Positions 17,538 to 27,165 are shown, counted from the first letter of the stretch. The stretch: 64,000 nucleotides of DNA from Pseudonocardia autotrophica (GCF_000717175.1 NZ_JNYD01000003.1:496001-560000), one strand, 5' to 3'. The notes: generated by a model from the sequence alone, not told the origin. Numbers and translations are program-made.

Positions 17538-18980
17538 TCAGCCCGGTAGGTCCAGCGAAGTTCGTGTGGGGGCGGAGGAGACGTCCGCTCTCCCGGTGGG
17601 ACTCCGCCGGGAGACGACGACGGTGTACGCCGTGCCGACCGCCCACAACGCCGAGACGAACAGCAGCGACCCGCGGAACCCCGACTGCCCTCCGCCGAGG
17701 ATCAGCATCAGGGCCACGCCGAGCGCGCTGCCCGCCGTCAGGCCGAGGCTACGCAGGACCATGTTGAAGGCCAGCGCGCTGCCGGTCTCGGACTCGGGCA
17801 CGTGGGGCACCATCAGGACGGGGATCGACGCAAAGGTGAAGCCGCTGCCGAGGCCGTTGACCGCCATCCACACCAGGAGCTGCCACAGGCTGTGGGGGAA
17901 CAGCGCCAGCCCGACGGTGGACACCAGCGACAGGACGCAGCCGACGGGGAGTAGTACGTCGTTGCCCCAGCGGCCCGACATGAGTCTCGCGACCCGGCTC
18001 CCGAGCACGCTCAGCACCGAGTAGGGGACCAGCAGCAGGCCGGTCACCGCGGTCGACATGCCCAGGCCGAACCCCGCGGCGTCCGGTCCCGTGCCGACCG
18101 CGACGACGCACAGCGTCAGCAGCGCATAGGTGCCGACACCGGCGATCACGCTGACCACATTGGGGCTCGCGAGCCCAGGACGGAAGGCCAAGGAGAGGTC
18201 GACGAGCGGGTAGCCGTTGCGCAGTGTCCACCAGACCCACCCCACGGACAGGACCACCCCGACGGCCCCGAGTCCCAAGGTCCAGGGCGAGGTCCAGCCC
18301 CATTGGTCCCCCTGGGTGAGGGGCAGCAGCACGGCGACGAGACCGGCGCTGAGCACGACGGCGCCCACCCAGTCCACCCGGACGGGCTCGCCCACCGTGG
18401 TCCGCGGCACGTACCGCACCGTCAGGGCCGTCGTGAGGACGACGAGGCCCAGGCCGAGCCCGAAGGCGGCGCGCAGCCCGCCCTCCTCGGCCATCAGGGA
18501 GGTGAGCGGGAAGCCCAGGCCCGCACCGGCCATGCCGGTCACTGACAGGAAAGCGATGGTGGATGCCCGACGCCCGAGGGGTACGGCGTCGCGGGCGACG
18601 GCCAGGGCGAGCGGGATCAGCGCAAGCCCGAGGCCTTGCATCGCGCGGCCGGCCACGAAGATCGGGAAGGACGGGGCGACCAGGGACAGCACGAGCCCCC
18701 CCACCACGGTGCCGAGGCCGGTGAGCAGCATGGCGCGGCGGAGCCTGCCGCCCCCGAGGCGGCCGAGGATCGGGGTGCTCACCGTCGCCGCGAGCAGCGG
18801 TGCGGTCAGTGACCACTGGGCGGAGCTGACCGAGACGTCGAACATCGTCGCGATGGAGGGGATGAGCGGGGTGCCCAGGCTGCCGATGACGGCCCCGACC
18901 GTCGTGATCATCGATAGTGCGACGACGAGACCACGACTGTGCGCCTCGTCGACCGGGCGCGCGGGTGTGCCGGAGGCCAT
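17538..18980 (-). CDS. MFS permease, DHA2-like (copy 2)
   Basis: A 480-residue permease that aligns end to end with the protein at 999-2438. ATG 18980 is chosen because the product then starts MASGTPARP, matching the MTSGTPASP start of the paralogue. An alternative ATG at 19032 would add 17 residues. Shared segments include GSLGTPLIPSIAT, MQGLGLALIPLA and YSVLSVLGSR. The C-terminal tail differs. Substrate unknown; presence of two copies beside different catabolic genes suggests related compounds are handled in both places. Confidence 0.88.
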   Translation of the reverse strand: MASGTPARPVDEAHSRGLVVALSMITTVGAVIGSLGTPLIPSIATMFDVSVSSAQWSLTAPLLAATVSTPILGRLGGGRLRRAMLLTGLGTVVGGLVLSLVAPSFPIFVAGRAMQGLGLALIPLALAVARDAVPLGRRASTIAFLSVTGMAGAGLGFPLTSLMAEEGGLRAAFGLGLGLVVLTTALTVRYVPRTTVGEPVRVDWVGAVVLSAGLVAVLLPLTQGDQWGWTSPWTLGLGAVGVVLSVGWVWWTLRNGYPLVDLSLAFRPGLASPNVVSVIAGVGTYALLTLCVVAVGTGPDAAGFGLGMSTAVTGLLLVPYSVLSVLGSRVARLMSGRWGNDVLLPVGCVLSLVSTVGLALFPHSLWQLLVWMAVNGLGSGFTFASIPVLMVPHVPESETGSALAFNMVLRSLGLTAGSALGVALMLILGGGQSGFRGSLLFVSALWAVGTAYTVVVSRRSPTGRADVSSAPTRTSLDLPG

Positions 18981-19123
18981 GGTTCCCGTCTCGAGGGTTA
19001 CGGCAGGGTCGATCCAGTAGAGCACACTCATTGCCGCCGTGGCGTATCGGCGCCGGCCTCGGGCGACGCACAGACGTACGCCCGGCGCCGCTCGGGTGCC
19101 GGGTGCGCGCCCGTCGAGTGCGC

Positions 19124-20038
19124 TCACACCGCGGCGTCGACGCTCACCCCGGTCAGACGCTCGGCCTCGGCCCACAGCCGGGCCGCGACGTCGGCGTCGA
19201 GGGCCTTGCGCGTCGGCTTCGCCACCGCGGGTCGACCGACCAGGTTCCAGCGGGGCCCGTAGTAGCCGCCCTGGACGACGTCGGGGCTGGTTGCGGCGTA
19301 GACCATCGGCTCACCACCGGCCTCGGCGCTGTGCTGCGGGGTGATCTTCCAGGAGATCCGGAAGAAGAGGCTCGGGTCGCCGCCCATCTGGGGTCCGTTC
19401 GCCGCGATGTTGGTCGCGGCGTTGCCGGGGTGCGCCCCGAGCGACAGCAGGTTCCAGCCGCGCTCGGTGGCGATCCGGGCGAGCTGCTTGCTCAGGATCA
19501 GGTCGGCGAGCTTGGACTGGGCGTACGCCTGCGTGCGGTCGTACGACTTCTCCCAGTTGAGGTCGTCGAAGCGGATCCGCCCGATGGCGGAGGTGCCGCT
19601 GCTCATGGTCACCACCCGCGGCGCCTCGGCCTTGAGCAGGAGCGGGAGCAGGCGGACCGTCAGCGCGAACGGGCCGAGGAAGTTGCTGCCGAACTGCAGC
19701 TCGAACCCGTCAACGGTCTCATGGCGTACCGGCGGGAACATCACGCCGGCGTTGTTGACGAGGATGTCGAGCGGACGACCGTCGGCGACGAGACCGTCGG
19801 CGAACTCCTTCACCGACGCGAGGTCGGCGAGGTCGATGCGGCGCACCTGGACGTCCGCGGCGGGGTGGGCGGCCAGGATGTCCGCCTTGGCCTGCTCGCC
19901 CTTGGCCACGGTGCGGACGGCGAGGACGACCGTGGCACCCGCACCGGCCAGTCGGGTGGCCGCCGCCTTGCCGGTGCCGCTGTTGCCGCCGGTGACCACC
20001 GCGAGCCGTCCGGTCAGGTCGGGAAGGATGGTGTTCAT
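19124..20038 (-). CDS. SDR, retinol-dehydrogenase-like
   Basis: A 304-residue SDR longer than the classical type, resembling WWOX/retinol-dehydrogenase-like oxidoreductases. [11 protein letters not shown] (15-25) is the nucleotide loop, the catalytic residues are in YAQSK with an upstream serine in MSSGTS, and NNAGVM is present. NADP(H) is probable because of VRTVAKGE after the second strand. The ATG at 20038 lies about 50 bases from a perfectly placed inverted-repeat operator. The stop is 143 bases before the MFS start; the two may be transcribed together. Confidence 0.88.
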   Translation of the reverse strand: MNTILPDLTGRLAVVTGGNSGTGKAAATRLAGAGATVVLAVRTVAKGEQAKADILAAHPAADVQVRRIDLADLASVKEFADGLVADGRPLDILVNNAGVMFPPVRHETVDGFELQFGSNFLGPFALTVRLLPLLLKAEAPRVVTMSSGTSAIGRIRFDDLNWEKSYDRTQAYAQSKLADLILSKQLARIATERGWNLLSLGAHPGNAATNIAANGPQMGGDPSLFFRISWKITPQHSAEAGGEPMVYAATSPDVVQGGYYGPRWNLVGRPAVAKPTRKALDADVAARLWAEAERLTGVSVDAAV

Positions 20039-20086
20039 GATCTGCGCTCCTCATTGGTTCGTCTGCCTGCGGACACCACTTTACAC

Positions 20087-20117
20087 ACCAGCGGTCTGTA
20101 ATTTACAGACTGCTGGT
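20087..20117. promoter_or_regulatory. 31-bp palindrome, TetR-type operator
   Basis: ACCAGCGGTCTGTAA (20087-20101), one central T, then TTACAGACTGCTGGT (20103-20117): the arms agree at 14 of 15 positions. It is 49 bases before the SDR ATG at 20038. Length and form fit a TetR-family operator, but no TetR gene lies in the window. The rest of the 433 bp gap to 20471 shows no gene that I can support. Confidence 0.7.
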
Positions 20118-20471
20118 CTGTTAGAACGCTCACAGGTGTCGGGTCCTCGACGTCGTGGTCGTGTCCCCTCGGCGGTGCCGGTGCGCACGTTCGACCCGGC
20201 GGTCTGACGGGCCGAAGTGCAGGCACAGGCGTCCGCCCGTCTGAGCCTTCCACGGGTCTGTGGGGCTCAACGGTGCCGCCGCTCGGCGTGTGCGGCGGGC
20301 TCGCGCGACCGACTCCGGCGACGATTGCGTTTTCGACTCCGTCGTCGTTGCCGGACACGCACCGCGCAGTGCCGTGGAACCGGGAGGGGAACTGGGAGGA
20401 TCGACGTCGTCGGGCGCTCGGTGGCGGAGCCGGTGCGCACGGCGACCGGGCCGGGGAAGTGGAGGTCGTCG

Positions 20472-21368
20472 ATGCCTGACGAGACGGGTGGGGACGGGCG
20501 CGGCGCGACGCCTGCGAATCGCCCGCGGCTCGGGCGGCTGGTCGCCGCGGCGCTGGCCGAGTTGGTGGCCGCGACGCTGGTGATCCTCGGGTTCGCCGCG
20601 CTGTGGGCGCCGTCCGAGGGTACGGCCGCGGCCGTCGACCACGGTCACCACGGCGGGGGTGTGAGCGCGGACGTGACCACCCTCGTGTTGGCGGTGGTGC
20701 TGGTCGCCGGAGCGGTCCTGGCCGGGTGGTGGTTGCGCGGTCGCGGGAGCCCCGCGCTGTCGGAGGTGCACGTCGGCCTGCTCGTCGCCGGGGCAGCGGT
20801 CGTGGTCGTTGCCGTGTCGCCGTGGGCCTGGGACCTCGCCTGGTCCTCGCACGTGGGGATGATGGCGCAGATGATGGGCCTGATGGTCGTCGGGCCCGCG
20901 CTCCTCGTGGCAGCCCACCGGACCGGGTCGGTGGCGCGCATGCCGCCCGCGTCGGGGGTGCGGGTCGGGGTCCTGGCGGTGCTGTACCTGCTCGTGCTCT
21001 ACGCGTGGCACGTGCCGACGCTGCACGGCCTCGTCACGTCGGTGCCGCTGGTGCAGATGGCGCAGGTGGTCAGCACCGGTCTGGTCGGACTGCTGTTCTG
21101 TAGCGCCGTCCTCCCTCGTGCGAGCGACGGACCCGACGTCCGACGACACCGAGGGGTCCTGGTCGTCGGCGGTGGCTCGGGCGTGCTGGGGCTGGCCATG
21201 CTGCTGAGCCCCTACCCGCTGATGGCGGGCGGCGCCGGGTTCCTCGGGCTGGGGCCGCTGGTCGACCAACGCCTGGCAGGCGCGCTGATGATGCTGATCG
21301 ACGTCCTCGTCCTGATCCCGCTGTTTCGCCGCACAGCGCCGGCTACCGAGCGTCGACCCGGCCCGTGA
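20472..21368 (+). CDS. CtaG-like cytochrome oxidase assembly membrane protein
   Basis: A 298-residue polytopic membrane protein of the caa3-type CtaG family, implicated in copper/cytochrome c oxidase assembly. About seven helices are visible. Family features are [19 protein letters not shown] in the middle of the protein and the helix YAWHVP further on. ATG 20472 is correctly spaced from GGAGG (20461-20465); the long open extension upstream is disregarded. It has no evident link with the catabolic genes around it. Its 3' end overlaps a decayed esterase fragment on the other strand by 26 bp. Confidence 0.82.
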   Translation: MPDETGGDGRGATPANRPRLGRLVAAALAELVAATLVILGFAALWAPSEGTAAAVDHGHHGGGVSADVTTLVLAVVLVAGAVLAGWWLRGRGSPALSEVHVGLLVAGAAVVVVAVSPWAWDLAWSSHVGMMAQMMGLMVVGPALLVAAHRTGSVARMPPASGVRVGVLAVLYLLVLYAWHVPTLHGLVTSVPLVQMAQVVSTGLVGLLFCSAVLPRASDGPDVRRHRGVLVVGGGSGVLGLAMLLSPYPLMAGGAGFLGLGPLVDQRLAGALMMLIDVLVLIPLFRRTAPATERRPGP

Positions 21369-21543
21369 CGCGGGCGACCGCCTCGGCCACGAGCTCGTAT
21401 GAGGCGAGCTCGCCCGGTAGGTCGTGGACGCTGCAGAAGCCGTGCGTCCGGCGCGCGGACCGGCGCAGCTCGACCGGCACCCCCGCCTCGGCGAGTCGCT
21501 GGGCGTAGGCCTCCCCCTCGTCCCGGAGCACGTCGTGCTCCGC
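21343..21543 (-). pseudogene. alpha/beta-hydrolase C-terminal fragment
   Basis: Sixty-six residues ending at TAG 21343 read as the C-terminus of an HSL-type esterase. [17 protein letters not shown] carries the family's catalytic aspartate and THGF the histidine. The sequence upstream is not coding, so the N-terminal three quarters with the nucleophile are gone. This occupies most of the gap 21369-21631. Confidence 0.6.
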
Positions 21544-21631
21544 GCTCCCGGGAGTTCGGCGCCGTCTGAGCGGTCCACCCGCGACACCCCGGGCCCACCG
21601 TTCCCCTCCGGACGGCGGGCCCGCGAGTCGC

Positions 21632-23200
21632 TCAGGGGGAGCGGAGCCGGCGCCGCAGGAGCTTGCCCGCGGCGGAGTAGGGCAGGGCGGTTCGGAACTC
21701 GATCTCGCGCGGCACCTTGAAGCCGGCCAGCACCGAGCGGGCGTGTCCGCGGATGCGCTCCGCGAGCTCGGGGCCCGCCACGACGCCCGGCGCGGGGACG
21801 ACCACCGCGTGCACCCGCTGCCCCCATTCGGGATCCGGCCGCCCGACCACCGCGACCTCGCCCACCTCCGGGTGGGCACGCAGCGCGTCCTCCACCTCGG
21901 CCGGGTAGACGTTGACCGACCCGGAGAGGATGAGGTCGGTGCGCCGGTCGACGATGTAGAGCCAGCCGTCCGCGTCGATGCGGCCCGCGTCCCCGGCGGT
22001 GTAGAACTCACCGCGCCGCATGGCGGCGGTCTTGTCCTCGTCGCCGAGGTAGCTGCTGGTCACCCCGCCCGGGTTGCGGATCCAGAGGGTGCCGACCTCG
22101 CCGGGAGGGACCTCGACGCCCGCGTCGTCGAGGATCCGCATGGTGGCGCCGTTGCCGTCGTGGCGGCCGACGCTGCCGGGGTGGGCCAGCCAGTCCTTCG
22201 GGCCGATCGAGGTGCCCCAGCCCTCCGACGAGCCGTAGTACTCCCAGAGGACGGGTCCCCACCACTCCATCATCGCCTGTTTGACAGGCACCGGCGTCGC
22301 CGAGCCCGCGTGGCAGACGGTGTGCAGGCTGGACAGGTCGTAGGACTCGCGGACCTCCCGCGGCAGTGCCAGCAACCGGTGGAAGTGGATGGGCGCGAGC
22401 TGCGCGGTGGTGACGCGGTGCTCCTGCACCCGAGACAGGAAGTCTTCGGCCTCCCACTTCGTGGTGAGCAGCACGGTGTGCCCGCGGTGCAGTGCGTGGG
22501 TGCCCCAGGAGCCTGGCAGACCGTGATACAGCGGGCCGCCGACCAGGGTGATCGCGGCGGGATCGGGGAGCATTCCGCGCAGCCGCATCATCGGGTCGGT
22601 GCGCAGCTCAGCGCTCTCCGGGTCGACCGACGCGCTGATCGGCCAGCTCACGCCCTTCGGCCTGCCCGTGGTCCCGGAGGTGTAGAGCATCGTCTGGGCG
22701 TGCACGCGGTCTGCCGGGGCCGTCACAGGTCGCCCGGCGAGGAAGTCCGCGTAGTCGCGGTGCGGGCCCGTCGGGCCGCCGATCTGCACGAGGTCGGTGG
22801 CGGGTCGGTCCAGGGTCGCGAGCGCGGCGGCGGCGGTCGCGGCGTGTGCCGCGTCGGCGACGACCAGCCGGGCGCCGCTGTCCCGCACGATGTAGGCGAC
22901 CTCGCCGACGGTCAGGTGGGTGTTGATCGGCACCGGAGGCATCCCGACCTGGCCCGCGCCGAACACCATGGCGAAGAACTCGGGGACGTTACCCAGCAGC
23001 AGCGCGACCCGGTCGCCCAGGACGAGCCCGGTGGCGCGCAACGCGTGCGACACCTGGTTGACCGCGGCGGCCAGCTCCCCGTACGTCGTCTCGGCCCCGT
23101 CCTGGGTCGCGACGGCCACCCGGTCCGGCCGACGCTCGGCGTGCCTGTGGAACCCGATCAGCTCCTCGTCCGGCCGTCCGGCCGGTGCCTCGTCCGTCAT
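21632..23200 (-). CDS. AMP-forming acyl-CoA ligase
   Basis: A 522-residue member of the ANL superfamily that activates a carboxylic acid to its adenylate and then CoA thioester. The P-loop [11 protein letters not shown] lies at 173-183. Further motifs are YGSSEGWG, the hinge region with [17 protein letters not shown] (short form [10 protein letters not shown]) and the C-terminal lysine in [15 protein letters not shown] 23200 follows GGAGGGGAG. It is divergent from an SDR resembling type II 3-hydroxyacyl-CoA dehydrogenase, consistent with acid activation followed by beta-oxidation-like steps. Confidence 0.92.
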   Translation of the reverse strand: MTDEAPAGRPDEELIGFHRHAERRPDRVAVATQDGAETTYGELAAAVNQVSHALRATGLVLGDRVALLLGNVPEFFAMVFGAGQVGMPPVPINTHLTVGEVAYIVRDSGARLVVADAAHAATAAAALATLDRPATDLVQIGGPTGPHRDYADFLAGRPVTAPADRVHAQTMLYTSGTTGRPKGVSWPISASVDPESAELRTDPMMRLRGMLPDPAAITLVGGPLYHGLPGSWGTHALHRGHTVLLTTKWEAEDFLSRVQEHRVTTAQLAPIHFHRLLALPREVRESYDLSSLHTVCHAGSATPVPVKQAMMEWWGPVLWEYYGSSEGWGTSIGPKDWLAHPGSVGRHDGNGATMRILDDAGVEVPPGEVGTLWIRNPGGVTSSYLGDEDKTAAMRRGEFYTAGDAGRIDADGWLYIVDRRTDLILSGSVNVYPAEVEDALRAHPEVGEVAVVGRPDPEWGQRVHAVVVPAPGVVAGPELAERIRGHARSVLAGFKVPREIEFRTALPYSAAGKLLRRRLRSP

Positions 23201-23225
23201 CGTCGACTCCCCTCCACAGCCCGCC

Positions 23226-23259
23226 AAGAGTACACTGAAATAGCCGTGCGGTACTGCAC
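23226..23259. promoter_or_regulatory. divergent control region with two motifs
   Basis: AAGAGTACACT (23226-23236) belongs to the AAGAGTAC family seen at 938, 2484 and 17495. Ten bases on, GTGCGGTACTGCAC (23246-23259) is an inverted repeat with 4-bp arms around a GGTACT core. Both lie in the 92 bp between the divergent ligase and SDR starts. Confidence 0.4.
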
Positions 23260-23292
23260 GCCGATCGGCACGCCAGACGACGAGGGAGACGT

Positions 23293-24063
23293 GTGGAGAT
23301 TCGGGGTGCGGTCGCGTTGGTGACCGGAGGAGCGGGCGGGCTCGGCGAGGCCACCGTGCGCAGGCTCGTGTCGGCCGGGGCGTCGGTCGTGGTGGCCGAC
23401 CTGGCCGCCGACAAGGCCAAGGAGTTGGCTGCGGAGCTCGGCGACCGCGTCGTCCCCGTGCCGGCCGACGTCACGAGCGAGGAGAGTGTGCTCGCCGCCG
23501 TGGCGGCCGCCCGCGAGCTCGGCGACCTGCGCATCGCCGTGACCGCCCACGGCGCTCCGTCCGAGCGGCAGCGGCTGGTGTCTCGCGAGGGCGCCCCCCT
23601 CGGGCTAGAGAGCTTCCGGCGCACGGTCGACGTGTACCTGACCGGGTCGTACAACGTCATGCGGCTGGCTGCTGCGGAGATGTCCCGGCACGAGCCGGGC
23701 GAGTCCGGCGCCCGCGGGGTGGTGATCAACACCGCGAGCATCGCTGCGTTCGAGGGCCAGATCGGCCAGATACAGTACGCCGCGGCGAAGTCCGGGGTCG
23801 TCGGCATGGGGATCGTCGCGGCCCGCGACCTCGCCCCTCTGGGCATCCGGGTCATGACCATCGCACCCGGCACCTTCTACACGCCGGCCTTCGGGGTGCC
23901 GGAGGAGGAGGCGCAGCAGAAGTGGGCGGGCCGCGTGCCCTTCCCCAAGCGCATGGGCCGGGTGGACGAGTACGCCCGGCTCGTGCAGAACATCGTGGAG
24001 AACGACTACCTCAACGGTGAGGTCATCCGGCTGGACGGCGCCCAGCGCTTCGGTCCGAAGTAG
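23293..24063 (+). CDS. SDR, 3-hydroxyacyl-CoA dehydrogenase type II-like
   Basis: A 256-residue classical SDR. Features are VTGGAGGLGEA (10-20), a catalytic serine in NTASIAAFEGQ, and Y-A-A-A-K. The overall layout, with TGSYNVMRLAAAEM and PGTFYTPAF, is that of HSD17B10-type 3-hydroxyacyl-CoA dehydrogenases, so oxidation of a hydroxyacyl-CoA with NAD+ is likely. The GTG start follows GAGGGAGAC. One oddity is HGAP where NNAG is usual, so the structural asparagine motif is replaced. It is divergent from the acyl-CoA ligase. Confidence 0.87.
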   Translation: MEIRGAVALVTGGAGGLGEATVRRLVSAGASVVVADLAADKAKELAAELGDRVVPVPADVTSEESVLAAVAAARELGDLRIAVTAHGAPSERQRLVSREGAPLGLESFRRTVDVYLTGSYNVMRLAAAEMSRHEPGESGARGVVINTASIAAFEGQIGQIQYAAAKSGVVGMGIVAARDLAPLGIRVMTIAPGTFYTPAFGVPEEEAQQKWAGRVPFPKRMGRVDEYARLVQNIVENDYLNGEVIRLDGAQRFGPK

Positions 24064-24079
24064 CCGGCCCGAACGGCGT

Positions 24080-24400
24080 GCTGCTGCCGGGTCTCGCGGC
24101 GGGGCTGTGCCACACCGACGTCATACACCTGGAGTGGGCGGGGGACACCTGCCCGTCATCCCGATGACGTTGGGCCACGCGAGCGTGGGCCGGATCGTGG
24201 AGGTCGGGCCGGAGGTGACCGGCTGAGACGTCGGCACGCAGGTGGCGGCGGGCGCGCACAGCGAGGGGCCGGATCGGCGCTCGGCGGACGGTGCACGGAC
24301 CACGTCGTCTACCCGAAGGAGCTCGTCGCCGTCCCGGGGGTGGTCGGCGACAAGGCGGCCGCGGCGCCACCGACGCCGCGCCCAAGGGAGGGGGCTGAGC
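24080..24400 (+). pseudogene. zinc alcohol dehydrogenase remnant
   Basis: In-frame pieces of a medium-chain zinc alcohol dehydrogenase remain: GLCHTDVIHLEW, then LGHASVGRIVEVGPEVTG, then a TGA at 24224-24226 where tryptophan is expected before DVG. A shifted piece reads VVYPKELVAVP. The conserved cysteine and histidine ligands of the catalytic zinc are recognisable. The cofactor domain is missing. The gene is dead. Confidence 0.6.
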
Positions 24401-24903
24401 GGGTCGCCCCCGCACTACCCTAATGACCGCGGAGGTCGCCCACCGTGCGTGGGGGAGGGCCATCCCCAAGGCCCGGTCATCGTCGGCAGCCTGCTCACGG
24501 GGGTGCCCGCCGCGGAGTGTCGCCGGCCCGCGGTGGCTTCGCGTGGAGCGTGGACATGGTCCCGGCATACCTCGGACTGCAGGTCAGCCCCGATGCCGAC
24601 ATTGCCACCTTCTGGGGCCACGGCGCTCTCGACGAGCCGGTCCGTACGCGCACGACGGCACGCTGCTCGGGCAGCAACGGCTGACCGTGGACCATCGTCG
24701 GCGTGCGAAAGGTCCGCGAGGTCTGAGATGGCGCTGCGCGCAGTGGGTCACCCGGGTCCGCCAGACCGGGCACGGTATGGCCGGGCCTCGTCGTCGGCGA
24801 CAATGAGTAGGTTCTTCTCGGGGTTGCCCCCAATCCGGTGCGGCTCCGCCCGCCACATCGTCTCGCCGGCGCCCGCGGTCGGCGACAAGAAGCAGGAGGA
24901 TTC
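24401..24903 (+). other. decayed sequence, possible hydrolase trace
   Basis: No intact gene. Around 24600-24640 a short stretch reads ATFWGHGALDEPV, which resembles the acid-residue loop of carboxylesterase-type alpha/beta hydrolases, but nothing else of the fold is preserved. The final bases carry the AGCAGGAGGA ribosome binding site of the next gene. Confidence 0.3.
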
Positions 24904-25713
24904 GTGACGGATCGCGTAGCCGGGAAGGTCGTCCTGATCACGGGCGGCGCCCGCGGCCAGGGTCGGGCGCACGCCGTCCGGCTGGCGGAGGAGGGTGCCG
25001 ACATCATCCTCGTCGACATCTGTGGCCCGCTCCCCACCCCGTACCCGGATGCCACCCCCGAAGAGCTCGCGGAGACGGCGTCGCTGGTCGAGGAGCAGGA
25101 CCGGCGCGTGGTCACCGCGCAGGTCGACATCCGTGACCTCGCGGCGCTGCGGGCCTCCGTCGACGGTGCGGTCGGGCAGCTCGGACGGCTCGACGTCGTC
25201 GTCGCCAACGCCGGCATCGTCATCCCGAGCACGTGGGACGAGCAGACCCCGGAGGACTTCGAGAACACCCTCGCGACGAACGTCACGGGCACCTGGAACA
25301 CGATCATGGTGGCCGCGCCGCACCTGATCGCCGCGGGCGGCGGGTCGATCATCACGATCAGCTCGGTCACCGGCCTGGTCGCGCGGCCGTTCTCCCTCGC
25401 TTACTCGACCAGCAAGTTCGCGGTCCGCGGCATGACCAAGGCGTTCGCCCTCGAGCTCGGCGAGCACAACATCCGAGTCAACAGCGTCCACCCCGGACCG
25501 GTGCAGAGCCCGATGGGCACCGGCAGGGTCCCGGAGATCATCGGCGAGGCGATGGCGGCTCACCCGCAGTTCGGCAACCTGCACGGCACGATGTTGCCGC
25601 TCGACGCCGCGCAGGGCAGCGACATCGCGCAGACGGTCCTGTTCCTCGCCTCCGACGAGTCCCGGTACTACACCGCCCAGGAGTTCACCCCCGACGCCGG
25701 CAACACCGGTTGA
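24904..25713 (+). CDS. mycofactocin-type SDR
   Basis: A 269-residue SDR starting at GTG 24904 behind AGGAGGA. The nucleotide loop TGGARGQGRAHAVRLAEEG and the following LVDIC are the signature of the mycofactocin-coupled SDR group, which holds its NAD(H) tightly and passes electrons to mycofactocin. Catalytic residues: serine in ISSVTG and Y-S-T-S-K. A long insertion after strand 2 (about 40-65) is also typical. An alcohol or hydroxyacyl substrate is expected. No mycofactocin biosynthesis genes are in the window, so that system would be elsewhere. Confidence 0.88.
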   Translation: MTDRVAGKVVLITGGARGQGRAHAVRLAEEGADIILVDICGPLPTPYPDATPEELAETASLVEEQDRRVVTAQVDIRDLAALRASVDGAVGQLGRLDVVVANAGIVIPSTWDEQTPEDFENTLATNVTGTWNTIMVAAPHLIAAGGGSIITISSVTGLVARPFSLAYSTSKFAVRGMTKAFALELGEHNIRVNSVHPGPVQSPMGTGRVPEIIGEAMAAHPQFGNLHGTMLPLDAAQGSDIAQTVLFLASDESRYYTAQEFTPDAGNTG

Positions 25714-25954
25714 GCGGACTGGGCCCGCGACGCACGGCATCGACCCGCCATCGGTGTTGAGCCGGTGGAGCAGGTCGTGGCTGCTTCCCTCGAAGAACCG
25801 GTGGTGTGCCGCCGCCAGCGGCTCCGGATCGGCGCGGTGGCGCTCGCGCGCAGCGCACGGCAGGATCGTCCAGGTCGTGAGCTCCCGGGACCCGACACTC
25901 GCCCGGTACCGGATGCAGGCGCACCCGACCGCGGTGTGGTCCTGGTCGGCGCCC
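25714..25954 (-). other. gap with a possible coding remnant
   Basis: Between two genes, the minus strand reads an uninterrupted protein-like stretch with RYRASVGSRELTTW and HHRFFEGSSHDLLHRLN, but without a start or recognisable family. I take it for a remnant or chance; no functional claim is made. Confidence 0.2.
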
Positions 25955-26788
25955 TCAGAGGAACAGGTCTATCTCGAGGGCCGCCTCGGTGGCCCCCGGC
26001 GCCAGGTAGCCGCGAAAGTCGGTGACGCCTGTGCCGCGCAGCACATCCTCGTCGATCAGCGTGCGGCCGGTGAGCTCGGCGGCCGGGCTGCTCACGATCA
26101 CGTGGGCGGCGTCGGCCATGATCTCCGGCGTCCGGGTCGAGGGGGCGTCGCGGCCGGGGTCGATCGCCAGCCCGTTGCGCACCGCCGCGGTGTCGATCAT
26201 CGTGCGCGGCCAGAGGCAGTTCGCTGCGACGCCGTCCGCTCGGCCGGTCTCGGCGAGGCCCAGGGTCAGCATCGTCATCGAGTACTTGCTCGCCGTGTAC
26301 GCGGCGTGCAGCGCGAGCCACTTCGGGTCCGGGTTCAGCGGCGGTGAGAGGGTCACCACATGCCCGTTCGCCGATTCGGCGAGGTGCGGGTAGGCGTGCC
26401 TGCTGAGGAGGTAGGTGCCGCGCACGTTGATGTCGTACATCAGATCGAAACGCTTCGTGGGAAGGTCCGGTGTGGACGTCAGATCAATGGCCGAGGCGTT
26501 GTTGACGAGCACGTCGATCCCGCCGAAGCGCTCGACCGTCTGCTTGACGGCGGCCGCGACGGACGCCTCGTCCCGGACGTCTCCGACGATCGCCAGCGCC
26601 TGGCCGCCCGCGTCGCGGACCTCCTGGGCCGCCGTGTGCACGGTACCCGGCAGCTTCGGGTGCGGCTGATCGGTCTTGGCCAGCAGCGCGACGTTCGCCC
26701 CCTCGCGCGCCAGCCGGAGCGCGATCGCGAGGCCGATGCCCCGACTACCCCCCGACATCAGGACCGTCTTGCCCCTGAAAGCCGTCAT
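25955..26788 (-). CDS. SDR, HSDL2-like
   Basis: A 277-residue SDR that looks like the dehydrogenase part of hydroxysteroid-dehydrogenase-like protein 2. It has MSGGSRGIGLAIALRLAREG (10-29), the family-specific AKTDQPHPKLPGT after strand 2, NNAS, and Y-T-A-S-K. The expected SCP2 domain of the animal proteins is absent, as in most bacterial forms. ATG 26788 follows GGAGGT. It is transcribed alone. Fatty or alicyclic hydroxyacyl substrates are plausible. Confidence 0.87.
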   Translation of the reverse strand: MTAFRGKTVLMSGGSRGIGLAIALRLAREGANVALLAKTDQPHPKLPGTVHTAAQEVRDAGGQALAIVGDVRDEASVAAAVKQTVERFGGIDVLVNNASAIDLTSTPDLPTKRFDLMYDINVRGTYLLSRHAYPHLAESANGHVVTLSPPLNPDPKWLALHAAYTASKYSMTMLTLGLAETGRADGVAANCLWPRTMIDTAAVRNGLAIDPGRDAPSTRTPEIMADAAHVIVSSPAAELTGRTLIDEDVLRGTGVTDFRGYLAPGATEAALEIDLFL

Positions 26789-27114
26789 CGCCGTACCTCC
26801 ATCGCCACGAATGGCCGTTCTCAAGGACCGGCCTCGAATTGAGGATACTGTGTCGGGTGGTCGGTCGACAGTCCGTCGTCGCGACCCGCCGGACCGGCCC
26901 TGCCCGCCGACCGCGTTGCCGACCTTGCGTGTCGGCGATCTGCGGCGTCGTCGGCGGGCTCCTGCTCGCGGGCGGAGCGTCGGTCGGGCCGGAGATCCGC
27001 GACGTCGACCTGGCGCACCACGTCGACGTCCCGGCGCCGGCGAGGTGATCGGCCCCGGGTGAGTCGGAGTCCACCGGGAGCGCGGTCCCGACCGAGGCAC
27101 TGAGAACGCAGACA
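26789..27114. other. gap without a supported gene
   Basis: Divided between the SDR promoter region and the end of the next operon. CCTCGAATTGAGG (26832-26844), a short inverted repeat 44 bases upstream of the HSDL2-like SDR, is the only regulatory-looking sequence. No conserved protein segment was found in any frame. Confidence 0.4.
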
Positions 27115-27147
27115 CCCGCCCGGTCCCTGGTGCAGGAACCGGGCGGG
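27115..27147 (-). terminator. operon terminator hairpin
   Basis: CCCGCCCGGT (27115-27124) and ACCGGGCGGG (27138-27147) form a perfect 10-bp stem with a 13-base loop, beginning 18 bases after the stop of the last gene of the minus operon 33204-27166. No T-tract follows. Confidence 0.75.
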
Positions 27148-27165
27148 GGCATGGGGTCGCGCGGG

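Noticed and set aside
20118..20471. Hoped-for TetR gene divergent from the SDR
   Set aside because: No helix-turn-helix protein can be read in any frame between the operator and the CtaG start.
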